A stretch of 64,000 nucleotides of DNA from Corynebacterium comes (lineage in GTDB: Bacteria; Actinomycetota; Actinomycetes; Mycobacteriales; Mycobacteriaceae). The stretch lies in assembly GCF_009734405.1 (NCBI RefSeq), contig NZ_CP046453.1:868001-932000 (forward strand), in the 5' to 3' direction. Positions within the stretch are counted from its first letter, which is position 1. Each line of letters opens with the position of its first letter. This document shows, piece after piece, positions 25,088 to 35,098 of the stretch. The notes under the pieces are model-generated. The model did not search any database, was not told the origin of the DNA, and was given only the letters and a program-made list of their open reading frames with translations. A program made the position numbers and the translations under genes.

Positions 25088-25120
25088 CTGCGGATGGCCC
25101 AAGTGGGCTCCGGAGGTTTC

Positions 25121-26134
25121 CTAGGCGGAAGGATCCTTGGAGTAGTCGATGACGGAGTACTCCTGCAGCTTGGCCAGCTGATGGCGGGACTCCACGAACC
25201 GGACGGTGCCGGACTTGGAGCGCATGACCAGCGAACGGGTGGTGGCGCCGTTGGCGCGGTAGGACACGCCGCGGAGCATGTCGCCGTTGGTCACGCCGGT
25301 GGCGGCGAAGTAGCAGTTGTCGGAGGAGACCAGGTCGTTGATGCCCAGGACGGAACCGAGGTCGAGGCCCGCATCGCGGGCGCGGCCGGCCTCGGCGTCG
25401 TCGATCGGCCACAGCTTGCCCTGGATTTCGCCGCCCATGCACTTGAGCGCGCAGGCGGTGATGATGCCCTCCGGGGTGCCGCCGATGCCCATGGCCATGT
25501 CGATGGAGTTGGAGTCCTGGGCGGCGGCGATGGCACCGGCGACGTCACCGTCGGAGATCAGGCGGACCTTCGCGCCGGCGCGGCGGATGTCGGTGATCAG
25601 GTCGAGGTGGCGGGGACGGTCCAGGACGACGATGGTGACGTCGGCGGGCTTGATGCCCTTGGCCTTGGCTACGGCGTTGATGTTGTGGGCGACGGGCGCC
25701 TCGATGTCGATGGTGCCGGCGGCCTCCGGGCCCACCGCAATCTTGTCCATGTAGAACACGGCGGACGGGTCGTACATTGAGCCGCGCTCGGCGGCGGCGA
25801 TGATGGAGATGGCGTTGGGGCGTCCCTCGGCCATCAGGGTGGTGCCGTCGACGGGGTCGACCGCGATGTCGACCTCAGCACCCTGACCGTTGCCCACGCG
25901 CTCGCCGTTGTAGAGCATCGGGGCTTCATCCTTCTCGCCCTCGCCGATGACCACGACGCCGTTCATGTTCACGGAGTTGATGAGCTGGCGCATGGCGTCC
26001 ACTGCCGCGCCGTCACCCTCCTCCTTCATGCCACGGCCGACCCAGCGACCCGATGCCAGTGCGGCCGCCTCAGTGACGCGGACGAGCTCCATGGCAAGGT
26101 TACGATCGGGTGCTTCCGGGTGGGGTGCATTCAT
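25121..26134 (-). CDS. glpX: Class II fructose-1,6-bisphosphatase
   Basis: 337 residues. Hydrolyses fructose 1,6-bisphosphate to fructose 6-phosphate in gluconeogenesis; class II is the only such enzyme in corynebacteria as far as known. Metal and phosphate motifs are clear: [15 protein letters not shown] and [12 protein letters not shown], and further on [19 protein letters not shown] 26134 is chosen because the family begins with a short tail before [15 protein letters not shown]; earlier in-frame starts would add a basic, unlikely extension. Divergent from the DUF4245 gene, and closed by a T-rich terminator. Confidence 0.97.
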   Translation of the reverse strand: MNAPHPEAPDRNLAMELVRVTEAAALASGRWVGRGMKEEGDGAAVDAMRQLINSVNMNGVVVIGEGEKDEAPMLYNGERVGNGQGAEVDIAVDPVDGTTLMAEGRPNAISIIAAAERGSMYDPSAVFYMDKIAVGPEAAGTIDIEAPVAHNINAVAKAKGIKPADVTIVVLDRPRHLDLITDIRRAGAKVRLISDGDVAGAIAAAQDSNSIDMAMGIGGTPEGIITACALKCMGGEIQGKLWPIDDAEAGRARDAGLDLGSVLGINDLVSSDNCYFAATGVTNGDMLRGVSYRANGATTRSLVMRSKSGTVRFVESRHQLAKLQEYSVIDYSKDPSA

Positions 26135-26323
26135 GTTTAACGGCCTCCTGCGGGCAAGGTATGTGCATGTGACTGGCAGCGGTGGAGGGTGATCCACCCG
26201 CCTCCCGGACATTGTTCCACCTCTTGGGCCGGTCGGTGAGGGTTTCCCCACCCGAAAGAGGGGGGTGTGTCACATCTGGTGGGTGAATTCCTGAACGGGC
26301 GCTGTTCTGACATACTTGGGGCC

Positions 26324-26896
26324 GTGTCTGCAGCGGAAAAGCCCAGGATTTTTCAGAGCGGCGGGGATATGGTCCTGTCGCTGCTCATCATCGTCGTTCT
26401 CATGGTGGTGAGCGTCGGTGCCACCGGTCTGTGCAGCTACGAACCAGGCACCCCCGAGAACGGTCCTGTCCGTGAGGTCGATGCGCGTACCTTCATGGGG
26501 ATGGAGGCCAGGGCCTCCGCCTTCCCGGTCCGGATGCCGGAGAGCCCGGAGGGCTGGATCACCAACTCCGCGCGCCGCGGAATGATCGAGCAGACCCCGG
26601 CACCGATCGTCGGTTGGGTGACCGCGGAGCGTGGTTACATCCAGCTCACCCAGACCTCGCTCCCGCTTGCCGACGCCGTCCGCGCCATCGACGCCCACCC
26701 CCGCGATCTGGACCGGACCATCGACGTCGCCGGCCAGCCGGTGGAGGTCTACCACTCCGAGGAGTCGGATGTCCGTGACCTGTGGGCCGTGGACATGGGT
26801 GACACCCGCCTGCTGTTCAGCGGCGCCGGCCGGGAAGAGGACTTCCTGACCATCATCGAGGCGACTGTCACTTCCGAGCCGCTGCCGGGCGTCTAG
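26324..26896 (+). CDS. DUF4245 membrane-anchored protein
   Basis: 190 residues. One hydrophobic segment (about 15-38) follows a short basic start, so the rest is likely outside the membrane. The soluble part matches DUF4245, an actinobacterial family of unknown function that often lies beside glpX and xseAB, as here. GTG 26324 is chosen because it places the membrane segment near the N-terminus and fits the family; an ATG 57 bases upstream would add unrelated sequence. Its stop is 1 base from the convergent xseB stop. Confidence 0.85.
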   Translation: MSAAEKPRIFQSGGDMVLSLLIIVVLMVVSVGATGLCSYEPGTPENGPVREVDARTFMGMEARASAFPVRMPESPEGWITNSARRGMIEQTPAPIVGWVTAERGYIQLTQTSLPLADAVRAIDAHPRDLDRTIDVAGQPVEVYHSEESDVRDLWAVDMGDTRLLFSGAGREEDFLTIIEATVTSEPLPGV

Positions 26897-26897
26897 A

Positions 26898-27161
26898 TCA
26901 GTCTTCCGTCTCCGGGGGACGGGTGCTGACCAGCGCCTCCTCCACCCGACGAGCCGCGCCGTCGAGGTGCTCCTCACAGCGCCGGGCAAGCGCCTCGCCA
27001 CGCTCCCAGTACCGGAGCGATTCATCGAGCCCCATCTGGCCGAGTTCGAGGATCTTGACGGTTTCGATGAGCTCGTCGCGCGCCTGCTCGTAGCTCAGTT
27101 CAGACACATCGGGAAATGCGTTCTGACCGGCCTGGCCGCTTCCCACCACGTTGTCGTTCAC
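26898..27161 (-). CDS. xseB: Exodeoxyribonuclease VII small subunit
   Basis: 87 residues, all helical. The core [16 protein letters not shown]...[23 protein letters not shown] (split) is the XseB domain that binds the C-terminal part of XseA to give an enzyme that degrades single-stranded DNA in both directions. It lies 20 bases after xseA on the same strand. The acidic tail after residue 70 is typical. Convergent with the DUF4245 gene with a 1-base gap and no obvious terminator. Confidence 0.95.
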   Translation of the reverse strand: MNDNVVGSGQAGQNAFPDVSELSYEQARDELIETVKILELGQMGLDESLRYWERGEALARRCEEHLDGAARRVEEALVSTRPPETED

Positions 27162-27181
27162 TGCTTGTCTCCTTGGAAGTT

Positions 27182-28423
27182 CTAGTCTGCCGGGACCGCG
27201 GACATGCCTGCGGCCGTGATGGATCCGTCCGCCACGCGAATGCGCAGCTGGCTGCCCGGAGGAGCCTGACGGATGCTCATGACCACCTCAGGTGGCGTGC
27301 CGTCCCGGGGGACGACCTGCACCACTGAGTAGCCGCGAGCGAGCGTGGCGCCCGGACCGAGTGCCGAGACCTGCGCGCGCAACGCCCTGACATGAGCGAT
27401 CTCGCTCTGCAGAAGATACTGCACGTCCCGTCGGATGAGTGTGACGGCGCCGTCGATTTCTTCTCGACGCCGTCGGATCGGCGTCATCGGGTCCGCGAGC
27501 ACCGGGCGCGAGCGCATCCCCGCCAGTCCGTGCCGCTCCCGCTGCACCCACCCGCGCAGGGCGGCCGCCATCCTGGAGCGGGCCTCCGCGAGGAACGCGC
27601 GCTCTTCGGTGACGTCCGGCACGACCCGTTTCGCCGCATCGGTCGGGGTGGCTGCGCGCAGGTCAGCCACATTGTCCAGCACCGGGTTGTCCGGCTCATG
27701 GCCGATGGCTGAGACCACGGGCGTAGCTGCCGCCGCAACCGCCCGCTGGAGGGCCTCCTCAGAGAAGGGCAGCAGGTCCTCCACGCTGCCGCCACCGCGG
27801 GCGATGATGATGACGTCGACCAGGGGATCGCGGTCGAGCTCCTCCAGTGCGCGGATGATCTCCGGTACGGCGGTGGCACCTTGTACGGCGGTGTTGATCA
27901 CCCGGATGTCCACCTCGGGCCAGCGGTCGCGGGCGACCGAGAGGACGTCGCGCTCAGCCGCGGAGCCCCGGCCCGTGATCAGGCCGACGCGCACCGGCAG
28001 GTAGGGCAGGCGCTTCTTGCGTGCCGGATCGAACAGTCCCTCCTGCGCCAGTTGGGCACGTAGGCGTTCGATACGGGCCAGCAGTTCGCCGATGCCCACG
28101 GGCCGGATCTCCGTCACCCACAGGGAGAAGCTGCCCCGTCCCTCGTAGAAGGCGGGACGGCCGTGGACGACCACGCGGTCGCCGTCGCGAAGCGGGGAGG
28201 ACATGGACTGGATCAGGTTCGTCGGTGCGGTCAGCTGCACCGACGTCTCGGACTCGGTGTCCCGCAGCGTCAGGTAGGAGAGCTTCCACGTCGGCTTCAC
28301 ATTCACCTGGGTGAGCTGGCCTTCCACCCACGCGGAACCCAGGCGCTGGATCCAGCCCTTGACCTCCGCGTTGAGACGCCGCACCGGCCACGGAGTCTCC
28401 GGCGTGGAATGTGGACCGGTCAT
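27182..28423 (-). CDS. xseA: Exodeoxyribonuclease VII large subunit
   Basis: 413 residues. N-terminal OB-fold (about 17-110) with [10 protein letters not shown] and the catalytic domain with [26 protein letters not shown], and [24 protein letters not shown] (in pieces), which are the conserved nuclease motifs. Works with XseB in repair and removal of single-stranded DNA. It starts at ATG 28423, divergent from ispH with 83 bases between the starts, and is co-transcribed with xseB. Confidence 0.97.
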   Translation of the reverse strand: MTGPHSTPETPWPVRRLNAEVKGWIQRLGSAWVEGQLTQVNVKPTWKLSYLTLRDTESETSVQLTAPTNLIQSMSSPLRDGDRVVVHGRPAFYEGRGSFSLWVTEIRPVGIGELLARIERLRAQLAQEGLFDPARKKRLPYLPVRVGLITGRGSAAERDVLSVARDRWPEVDIRVINTAVQGATAVPEIIRALEELDRDPLVDVIIIARGGGSVEDLLPFSEEALQRAVAAAATPVVSAIGHEPDNPVLDNVADLRAATPTDAAKRVVPDVTEERAFLAEARSRMAAALRGWVQRERHGLAGMRSRPVLADPMTPIRRRREEIDGAVTLIRRDVQYLLQSEIAHVRALRAQVSALGPGATLARGYSVVQVVPRDGTPPEVVMSIRQAPPGSQLRIRVADGSITAAGMSAVPAD

Positions 28424-28506
28424 GTGATGCTCCTGACAATCGGTGTGGGATCAGTGACGCGTCCCAAGTCTAGGCTTAACGGGCCAGGTTGGTTAGGGTG
28501 GGGGGC

Positions 28507-29466
28507 ATGAGTGAAGCAGTGAAGAAGGTCCTCCTCGCGGCCCCCCGCGGCTACTGCGCCGGTGTCGACCGCGCAGTGGAAACCGTCGAGAAGGCGCTGG
28601 AGAAGTACGGTGCCCCGGTGTACGTGCGCAAGGAGATCGTCCACAACCGCTATGTGGTGGATTCCCTGGCCGAGCGCGGCGCCGTCTTCGTCGAGGAGAC
28701 CGACGAGGTCCCCGCAGGGGCGCATCTCGTCTTCTCCGCGCACGGCGTCTCTCCGGCAGTCCACGCCGAGGCCGAGCGCCTCAACCTCAACACCCTCGAC
28801 GCCACCTGCCCGCTGGTGACCAAGGTCCACAACGAGGTCAAGCGTTTCGTGCGCGACGGTTACCAGATTCTCTTCGTCGGTCATGAGGGCCACGAGGAGG
28901 TCGAGGGCACCATGGGAGAAGCCCCCGATCACACCCATCTGGTGGATGGTCTGGAGGGCGTCGACAAGCTCCCGGATTTCCCCGCCGACCAGCCGCTGGT
29001 CTGGCTCTCACAGACCACCCTCTCGGTGGATGAGACCATGCAGATCGTCGACGCCCTCAAGGAGCGCTACCCGGGTCTGCAGGATCCGCCGAGCGACGAC
29101 ATCTGCTACGCCACCCAGAACCGCCAGGTCGCGGTCAAGGCGATCGCACCGAGAGTCGAACTGATGATCATCGTCGGCTCGCAGAACTCATCCAACTCCA
29201 AGCGCATGGTCGAGGTCGCCCTCGACGCCGGGGCGGACACCAGCTACCTCGTCGACTATGCGCATCAGATCGATGAGGCCTGGCTCGAGGGGGTCGAGAG
29301 CGTCGGCGTCTCCTCCGGGGCCTCCGTGCCGGAGATCCTGGTGCAGGACGTGCTGGCGTTCCTCGCCGAGCGTGGCTTCGGGGATGTGGAGGAAGTGACC
29401 ACGGCTTCCGAGAAGATCGTCTTCTCGCTGCCGCGCGTGTTGCGTTCGGCTCGGATTCAGGGCTGA
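28507..29466 (+). CDS. ispH: 4-hydroxy-3-methylbut-2-enyl diphosphate reductase
   Basis: 319 residues. Last step of the MEP isoprenoid pathway, making IPP and DMAPP. The three cysteines that hold the iron-sulfur cluster are visible in [19 protein letters not shown] and [10 protein letters not shown], together with the HGVSP and SNSKRM motifs. ATG 28507 is preferred over an upstream GTG because the family starts just before [14 protein letters not shown] and a GGTTAGGGTGGGG stretch precedes it. A strong hairpin follows the stop. Confidence 0.97.
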   Translation: MSEAVKKVLLAAPRGYCAGVDRAVETVEKALEKYGAPVYVRKEIVHNRYVVDSLAERGAVFVEETDEVPAGAHLVFSAHGVSPAVHAEAERLNLNTLDATCPLVTKVHNEVKRFVRDGYQILFVGHEGHEEVEGTMGEAPDHTHLVDGLEGVDKLPDFPADQPLVWLSQTTLSVDETMQIVDALKERYPGLQDPPSDDICYATQNRQVAVKAIAPRVELMIIVGSQNSSNSKRMVEVALDAGADTSYLVDYAHQIDEAWLEGVESVGVSSGASVPEILVQDVLAFLAERGFGDVEEVTTASEKIVFSLPRVLRSARIQG

Positions 29467-29475
29467 GAAACGTCG

Positions 29476-29506
29476 GAGGGGCCGGGGAGTGAACCCCCGG
29501 CCCCTC
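29476..29506. terminator. Bidirectional terminator between ispH and the DUF6542 gene
   Basis: A perfect 12-bp GC-rich stem (29476-29487 with 29495-29506) closes a 7-base loop between two convergent stops. The minus side continues into CGTTTCTC. Confidence 0.8.
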
Positions 29507-29518
29507 GGCATATCTTCG

Positions 29519-30265
29519 TCAGCTGTAGAGGTCGTCGTCGAGACGACGTCGACGCGGTGGCTTCGGTTCCCGCGGGAGTGGTTCCCGCGGGTCCCGCTGC
29601 TGACGTGGCGGCTCATGCGGTGGCTCGGGCCGCGGTGGGGTGCGGAGCGGGGCAGGGCCGCCGGGTGGGGCGTCGCCCCCTCGGTTCCCGCTCCGTGAGC
29701 GGTTGCGCGCGAGCAGCTCTTCGACGGTGACCTGGTTGGTGCGCCGGCGGGCGCGGGAGGCGGTGTCGCGGTTGACGCGATCGGCCTCGGAGGCACGGCG
29801 GCGGTGCTCGATGGCGGCAGCGTCACGGGCGCGGCCAGAGCGTCGGAGCAGCCAGATGCGGAGGACGGCGATGATCGCCGCAGCGGCCGAGACGCCGAAC
29901 ATCACCGGGAAGAACTGCGCCAGGGGGAACAGCGCCGTGAGAATCGTGGTGGTGGAGAAGGCGGCGGAGCCTTCGGCCGCCAGCGATCGGGTCACCGTCC
30001 AGGAGGAGACCACCGTCATGATGCCGAACAGCAGAGGCAACGAGGCGACGACGATGAACAGCCCCCGGGCCTCGGTGAACAGTGCAACCACGATGGCTGC
30101 CACACCGAAACAGACCAGGTACGGCGTGCCGATTGTCTGGGCGTTGACGCTCAGCAGCAGCCCCGTGATGAGGGCTGCGATGACGATGGCGACGCCGGAC
30201 CAGGTCGGCAGTCCGGCGTTCCGGACGTCCTGCCTGGTTCTGCTTCGGTGGGTGGGGGTGGACAC
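29519..30265 (-). CDS. DUF6542-type membrane protein
   Basis: 248 residues. Four hydrophobic helices fall between about 24 and 135, followed by a long basic, proline- and arginine-rich cytoplasmic tail (about 140-248) ending in a run of acidic and basic residues. This layout matches DUF6542, found in mycobacteria and corynebacteria next to ispH and of unknown function. Start GTG 30265 gives a short basic N-terminus. The disordered tail suggests binding to nucleic acid or to a protein partner, but this is only an impression. Confidence 0.8.
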   Translation of the reverse strand: MSTPTHRSRTRQDVRNAGLPTWSGVAIVIAALITGLLLSVNAQTIGTPYLVCFGVAAIVVALFTEARGLFIVVASLPLLFGIMTVVSSWTVTRSLAAEGSAAFSTTTILTALFPLAQFFPVMFGVSAAAAIIAVLRIWLLRRSGRARDAAAIEHRRRASEADRVNRDTASRARRRTNQVTVEELLARNRSRSGNRGGDAPPGGPAPLRTPPRPEPPHEPPRQQRDPREPLPREPKPPRRRRLDDDLYS

Positions 30266-30392
30266 GGATGATTAGTCTAGCCCGGAGTCTTCTCCAATAG
30301 GCGACGACCTGTCTCTAGGCCGGGTACATCCAGGTCGGCTGGGCGCCGGATGTCGCGGGTCTTGCCGAGGATGGCGCCCCCGGCACGGAAGA

Positions 30393-31844
30393 TCAGCGAC
30401 GCCGGAAAAGTTCGAACAGAGTCGCGGCGCGCGGCGGTCGGAGGCGAATCCGTCGGATACCGGAGGCGGCGGGGGAGTGGTCCTCGGTGGGTGCCTCCTG
30501 CTTCGTCGGATGGGCCTCGGAACGACGTGGTTCCTCGACGTAGATGATCGACTCGCGCCACTTCTTGCGCAGAGCGCGGCCCTCCTCCTCCGACAGACGT
30601 CCGTTGAGCGCTCCCTCCGGGGTTGCCCAGCTGATGTCGGCCGCGAGTTTCTCGCCCGCCTGCAGGGCGATCATGTCCTGCAGGTAGCGGAACCCGACGG
30701 CGAACATCGCGACGAAGGGGACAGCCAGGAATGAGCCGATGAGACCGAAGAGGCCGCCACCGACAGTGACGGAGACCAGCACGATGACGGGGTGCAGATC
30801 CATCGCCTTGGACTGCAGCCAGGGGGACAGGATGTTGCCCTCCAGCTGCTGGACGGCCAGGACGATACCCAGGACGATGAGGGCCTCGGTGAAGCCCAGG
30901 GAAACCAGGGCGACCAGCACCGAGAGCGTGCCGGCGGCAATCGCGCCGACGAAGGGGATGAAGCCCGCGATGAAGGTGATCACGGCCAGGGCCAGCGCCA
31001 TGGGAACCCCGACCAGTACGAGGCCGACGCCGATGAAGACCGCGTCGATGAACGAGACGATCGCCTGCGCACGGATGAATCCGCCGAGGGTGGTCCAGCC
31101 GCGGGTCAGGGACTCGGTGAGGTGCCAGCCTGCACGCCGACCGGCCACGGCACGGGCCCACGGCAGGAAGCGGTGGCCGTCCTTGAGGAAGAACAAGGTG
31201 AGCACCAGCACGATGAACAGGGTGATCACCACCGAGGTGGCGGTTCCCACGCCGGTCATGATGCCGCCGGCGATCGTGCCGGCCTGGCCCTGGATCCAGG
31301 AGGCGGCGTCATTGATGAGCTGGGAGAGGTCCTCGCCGTCCACGTTCAGCGGCGGGCCCTGGGCCCACAACTGGAGTCTCTGGACCCCTTCCAGTGACTG
31401 CAGGTAGAGAATCTGTGACTGCCGGATGATGTCCGGCGCGATGAACCACAGGAGTGTGCCGAAGAATCCGAAGAATCCCAGCATGGAGATGATTGCCGCG
31501 AGTGCGGACGGTACCCCGCGGCGTCGCAGCCAGGTGGTGGGTGGGGCGAGGACCGTGCACACGATGATGGCGAAGACCACCGGCAGCACGCCGCGCCCGA
31601 CCACCTTGAGCAGGAGCCATGCGCCGTAGGCGAACGCCACGATGATGATCATCCGCAGCGCCCACATGCTGAAGGACTTCAGCCATTCCCCGATGACCAC
31701 GGAACGGTCCATCTGGTCGGCGTAGCGGCCGACCTCGTCCTGCGCCGCAGGGTCCAGCGAGGTGAACCGGGTGGAGCCGGCGGATCCGGTGGTCGTGTCG
31801 TCCGCGTCTGCCTGGGGGGTGGGCTGGTCTGTCACAGACTCCAT
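30393..31844 (-). CDS. AI-2E family transporter (PerM/YdiK type)
   Basis: 483 residues with about eight helices between 35 and 410 and polar ends. The FVGAIAAGTLSVLVALVSLG segment, the QQLEGNILSPWLQSKAMDLHPV motif (shown in part) and PFVAMFAVGFRYLQD are characteristic. Named for TqsA in E. coli, these proteins export diverse solutes or sodium; autoinducer-2 transport should not be assumed here. The C-terminal 70 residues are charged and probably cytoplasmic. It lies 26 bases after the metS stop on the same strand, so it may be read through from metPS. Confidence 0.92.
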   Translation of the reverse strand: MESVTDQPTPQADADDTTTGSAGSTRFTSLDPAAQDEVGRYADQMDRSVVIGEWLKSFSMWALRMIIIVAFAYGAWLLLKVVGRGVLPVVFAIIVCTVLAPPTTWLRRRGVPSALAAIISMLGFFGFFGTLLWFIAPDIIRQSQILYLQSLEGVQRLQLWAQGPPLNVDGEDLSQLINDAASWIQGQAGTIAGGIMTGVGTATSVVITLFIVLVLTLFFLKDGHRFLPWARAVAGRRAGWHLTESLTRGWTTLGGFIRAQAIVSFIDAVFIGVGLVLVGVPMALALAVITFIAGFIPFVGAIAAGTLSVLVALVSLGFTEALIVLGIVLAVQQLEGNILSPWLQSKAMDLHPVIVLVSVTVGGGLFGLIGSFLAVPFVAMFAVGFRYLQDMIALQAGEKLAADISWATPEGALNGRLSEEEGRALRKKWRESIIYVEEPRRSEAHPTKQEAPTEDHSPAASGIRRIRLRPPRAATLFELFRRR

Positions 31845-31870
31845 CTTGCCTCACATCTCCGACCTCGGAG

Positions 31871-32038
31871 TCAGTGGTGTTCCAGCCCGGCCAGGCGTGC
31901 GTTGGTGGAGTGCTCGGAATGGCCGAGGTCGCCCGAATGGTCATCAGGGTTCTTGATCAGGTGGAGTGCGCTGATGATGAGCCCTCCCCAGATGACGATG
32001 ATGAACAGGACCATCATCATGATTGCGATACCACTCAC
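31871..32038 (-). CDS. metS: Methionine/alanine importer small subunit MetS
   Basis: A 55-residue protein read directly from the minus strand. One membrane helix (about residues 4-26, MSGIAIMMMVLFIIVIWGG) is followed by ISALHLIKNPDD and a histidine-rich tail. In C. glutamicum MetS is a short partner needed by the NSS-type carrier MetP for methionine and alanine uptake; size, sequence feel and order match. The GTG start overlaps the metP stop (GTGA), so the two are translationally coupled. Genes this short are easily missed. Confidence 0.88.
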   Translation of the reverse strand: MSGIAIMMMVLFIIVIWGGLIISALHLIKNPDDHSGDLGHSEHSTNARLAGLEHH

Positions 32039-33657
32039 AGCGCCGCTCCCTTCTCGTTGTTCTGCTTGTCAGGGGCATCCTGGTATTTCCGCGGTTCGCG
32101 CAGGACGCGGCGGATGTCGGAGTCAACGCCGAAATCTGACCCCGGCGGACCGTTGAGCGGCTGATCGCCCCGCCAGGGGACCAGCGAGAAGACGAAGGCA
32201 CCCACCACAATGGCTGCCAGGACGAGCCAACCGTAGAGCGCCACCTGTCCGGTCGTGTACCCGCCGTAGGGCTCCTTGATCAGGTTGATCAGTTCCTGGA
32301 CGAGGGTGAAGCCGAGCACCAGGGTGGTGACGTTGACGACGCTGATGCGCCAGATGGACCCGACCTTGAAGGAGGACACGGCGTTGAGGTGCGAGGAGAA
32401 CTCGTCGATGCGGCGCAGCACCCAGTCGAGGACGATCACCGCGATCAACGCGATGGCGACGATGCCGATGTTGTTGGTGAACTTGTCCATGATGTCCAGC
32501 GACATCAGGCCCGACGTAGTGGAGAACAGTGCCAGGGAGATCAGTGCCATGACCGTGCCGATGCCCAGGGCGGTGGCCTTTCGGGGCAGATCCAGCTTGT
32601 CCTTCACCGCGGAGACAACGACCTCCAGGATGGAGAACAGGGAGGTGAAGCCGGCGATGGTCAGCGAAGCGAAGAAGAGGAAGCCGAACACCGGGCCGAA
32701 GGCCATCTCGTTGATGATCGCCGGGAATGCGACGAACGCCAGACCGATGCCCGAGGTTGCGACCTCGTCAACCGGCACCGACTGCTGCACCGCCATGAAA
32801 CCCAGGGCGGCGAAGACACCGACGCCGGCCAGAACCTCAAATGATGAGTTGGCGAAGGCCGTGGTCAGGCCGGTGCTGGTGAGGTTGGTGCGCGGGCGCA
32901 GGTACGAGGAGTAGGTGAGCATGATGCCGAAGCTCACGGACAGGGAGAAGAAGATCTGACCGTAGGCGGCGATCCACACCGTTCCGTCCGCCAGGGCGCT
33001 CCAGTCCGGGGTGAACAGGGCGTCCAGGCCGGTGGCGGCACCCGGCAGCAGCAGCGCCTGAATGACCACGATGAGGAACAACACCATGAGCAGCGGGATG
33101 AACAGCTTGGAAATCTTGCCGATGCCCTTGTCCACGCCGATCGCCAGGACCACGATCGCGGCGATCCACACCACGGCCAGGGCCAGGGCGATCTGCGGCA
33201 CGAAGGTCGTGGAGAAGGTTGCGGAATCATCGAACCGGAGGAATTCGCTGAAGAAGTAGGTGTCCGGATCCTCGCCCCACGCCTTGGTGAAGGATTTCAC
33301 GGTGTAGAGCCCTGCCCAGCCGATGATCGCCGCGTAGTAGAGGGCGATGAAGAAGGCGATGCCGACCTGGATCCAGCCGACGGGCTCGGCCCAGCTCCTG
33401 ATGCGGCGGAACACCAGCGGAGAGGAACCGCGGTAGCGGTGCCCCAGGGCGTAGTCGAGGAAGAGCAGTGGAATGCCTGCGGACAGCAGTGCGACCAGAT
33501 AAGGGATGAGGAACGCGCCACCGCCGTTGTCGTATGCGACATAGGGGAAACGCCAGATGTTGCCCAGGCCGACGGCGGAGCCGATGGCAGCGAACAGGAA
33601 TGCCCAGCGTGAGGAGAACATCTCCCGTTGCTGGCGCTGCTTGGGGGTTGCAGACAT
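32035..33657 (-). CDS. metP: Sodium-dependent methionine/alanine importer MetP (NSS family)
   Basis: 540 residues, about 12 membrane helices. The neurotransmitter:sodium symporter signature is plain at TM1 (FAAIGSAVGLGNIWRFPYVAY) with sodium-binding residues, and FFSLSVSFGIMLTYSSYL in TM6. The length and the overlapping metS partner identify the MetPS system of corynebacteria, which takes up methionine and alanine with sodium. ATG 33657 begins just before the first helix; upstream in-frame starts add an unlikely basic segment. It is divergent from ychF with 183 bases between. Confidence 0.94.
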   Translation of the reverse strand: MSATPKQRQQREMFSSRWAFLFAAIGSAVGLGNIWRFPYVAYDNGGGAFLIPYLVALLSAGIPLLFLDYALGHRYRGSSPLVFRRIRSWAEPVGWIQVGIAFFIALYYAAIIGWAGLYTVKSFTKAWGEDPDTYFFSEFLRFDDSATFSTTFVPQIALALAVVWIAAIVVLAIGVDKGIGKISKLFIPLLMVLFLIVVIQALLLPGAATGLDALFTPDWSALADGTVWIAAYGQIFFSLSVSFGIMLTYSSYLRPRTNLTSTGLTTAFANSSFEVLAGVGVFAALGFMAVQQSVPVDEVATSGIGLAFVAFPAIINEMAFGPVFGFLFFASLTIAGFTSLFSILEVVVSAVKDKLDLPRKATALGIGTVMALISLALFSTTSGLMSLDIMDKFTNNIGIVAIALIAVIVLDWVLRRIDEFSSHLNAVSSFKVGSIWRISVVNVTTLVLGFTLVQELINLIKEPYGGYTTGQVALYGWLVLAAIVVGAFVFSLVPWRGDQPLNGPPGSDFGVDSDIRRVLREPRKYQDAPDKQNNEKGAAL

Positions 33658-33840
33658 ATGTGAACCTGTCAGTGGTTGAGGTGAACGGGTGTCCGCCCGG
33701 GTGCAGGCATGGGAGCGTCCAGGGTGTGACGCGCGTAACTCAAGACCGGCTGATTCTATAACGGCGATCCGATGTAGTACCAACCGTAGCGCCGATGGTC
33801 ACTGCCAGCGGGAATCCGCAGGCTGCTAGGATCAACGCCC

Positions 33841-34926
33841 GTGAGCCTTACTCTTGGAATCGTCGGTCTGCCCAACGTGGGCAAGTCCACTCTGTTCAAT
33901 GCCCTGACCCGCAACGATGTGCTCGCCGCGAACTACCCGTTCGCCACCATCGAGCCCAACGTCGGCCTCGTCGAGCTTCCCGACGCCCGCCTGTCCCGCC
34001 TCGCCGAGATCTTCGGTTCCGAGCGGATCCTGCCTGCCACGGTCTCCTTCGTGGACATCGCCGGCATTGTCAAGGGCGCTTCCGAGGGGGAAGGCATGGG
34101 CAACGCGTTCCTCGCCAACATCCGGGAGGCCGACGCCATCTGTCAGGTCGTGCGCGCCTTCAAGGATGAGAACGTCATCCACGTCGACGGCGTCGTCGAC
34201 CCCGCCGATGACATCTCCGTGATCAACACGGAGCTGATCCTCGCTGATCTGCAGACCATCGAGAAGGCCCTGCCTCGTCTGGAGAAGGACGCGCGCAAGG
34301 ACAAGTCGCTTGCCGACACCGTCGCCGAGGTCAAGAAGGCCCAGGCCATCCTCGAGGACGACCGCACCCTCTTCTCCGCCGCCAAGAACGGCGAGATCGA
34401 CCTCGCGCTCATCCGTGACCTGCACCTGATGACCGCCAAGCCCTTCCTCTACGTGTTCAACTCCGACGAGGAGGTGCTCACCGACGAGGCGAAGAAGGAG
34501 GAGCTCCGCGCCCTGGTCGCCCCGGCTGACTGCGTCTTCCTCGACGCCCAGACCGAGACCGAACTGCTCGAGCTCGACGATGACGAGGCAGCCGAGCTGC
34601 TCGAGTCCGTCGGCCAGACCGAGCCCGGCCTGCACTCCCTGGCCCGCGCCGGTTTTGAGACCCTGGGCCTGCAGACCTACCTCACCGCCGGTCCCAAGGA
34701 GTCCCGCGCCTGGACGATCCGTAAGGGCGACACCGCCCCGCAGGCCGCCGGCGTCATCCACACCGACTTCGAGCGCGGCTTCATCAAGGCCGAGATCGTC
34801 TCCTTCGCGGATCTCGACGCCGCCGGTTCCATGGCCGAGGCCAAGGCCCAGGGCAAGGTCCGCCAGGAGGGTAAGGAATACATCATGGCTGACGGCGACG
34901 TGGTGGACTTCAAGTTCAACGTTTAG
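33841..34926 (+). CDS. ychF: Redox-regulated ATPase YchF (OLA1 family)
   Basis: 361 residues. An Obg-like P-loop NTPase that prefers ATP. G1 is GLPNVGKSTLF (residues 8-18), G3 is DIAGIVKGASEGEGMGN, a coiled-coil insertion spans about 130-200, and a TGS-like C-terminus holds GDTAPQAAGVIHTDFERGFIKAE (in pieces). YchF binds ribosomes and affects oxidative stress responses. Start GTG 33841 places the first strand correctly (SLTLGIVGLPN). A T-tailed terminator follows. Confidence 0.97.
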   Translation: MSLTLGIVGLPNVGKSTLFNALTRNDVLAANYPFATIEPNVGLVELPDARLSRLAEIFGSERILPATVSFVDIAGIVKGASEGEGMGNAFLANIREADAICQVVRAFKDENVIHVDGVVDPADDISVINTELILADLQTIEKALPRLEKDARKDKSLADTVAEVKKAQAILEDDRTLFSAAKNGEIDLALIRDLHLMTAKPFLYVFNSDEEVLTDEAKKEELRALVAPADCVFLDAQTETELLELDDDEAAELLESVGQTEPGLHSLARAGFETLGLQTYLTAGPKESRAWTIRKGDTAPQAAGVIHTDFERGFIKAEIVSFADLDAAGSMAEAKAQGKVRQEGKEYIMADGDVVDFKFNV

Positions 34927-34938
34927 CTCCAGGGCAGT

Positions 34939-34975
34939 CCGGCGCGTCACTCTCCCGGGTGACTCGCCGGTTTTT
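34939..34975 (+). terminator. Rho-independent terminator of ychF
   Basis: CCGGCG-GTCAC pairs with GTGAC-CGCCGG across one mismatch, with an 8-base loop, followed by TTTTT. Confidence 0.88.
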
Positions 34976-35098
34976 CTCCCCGAGGCCAGCTGCAGCGGCT
35001 TCTGGACATCCCCGTCTCCGGAATCGCAGATTCACTAGGGTGGGGCACACGTGAGAGCAGAGCAGCTCTGTCCAGATCCCGAACAGGAGCTTCCAATT

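Noticed and set aside
33832..34950. Minus-strand open frame opposite ychF
   Set aside because: Antisense shadow of a universal gene; leucine/glycine-rich noise.
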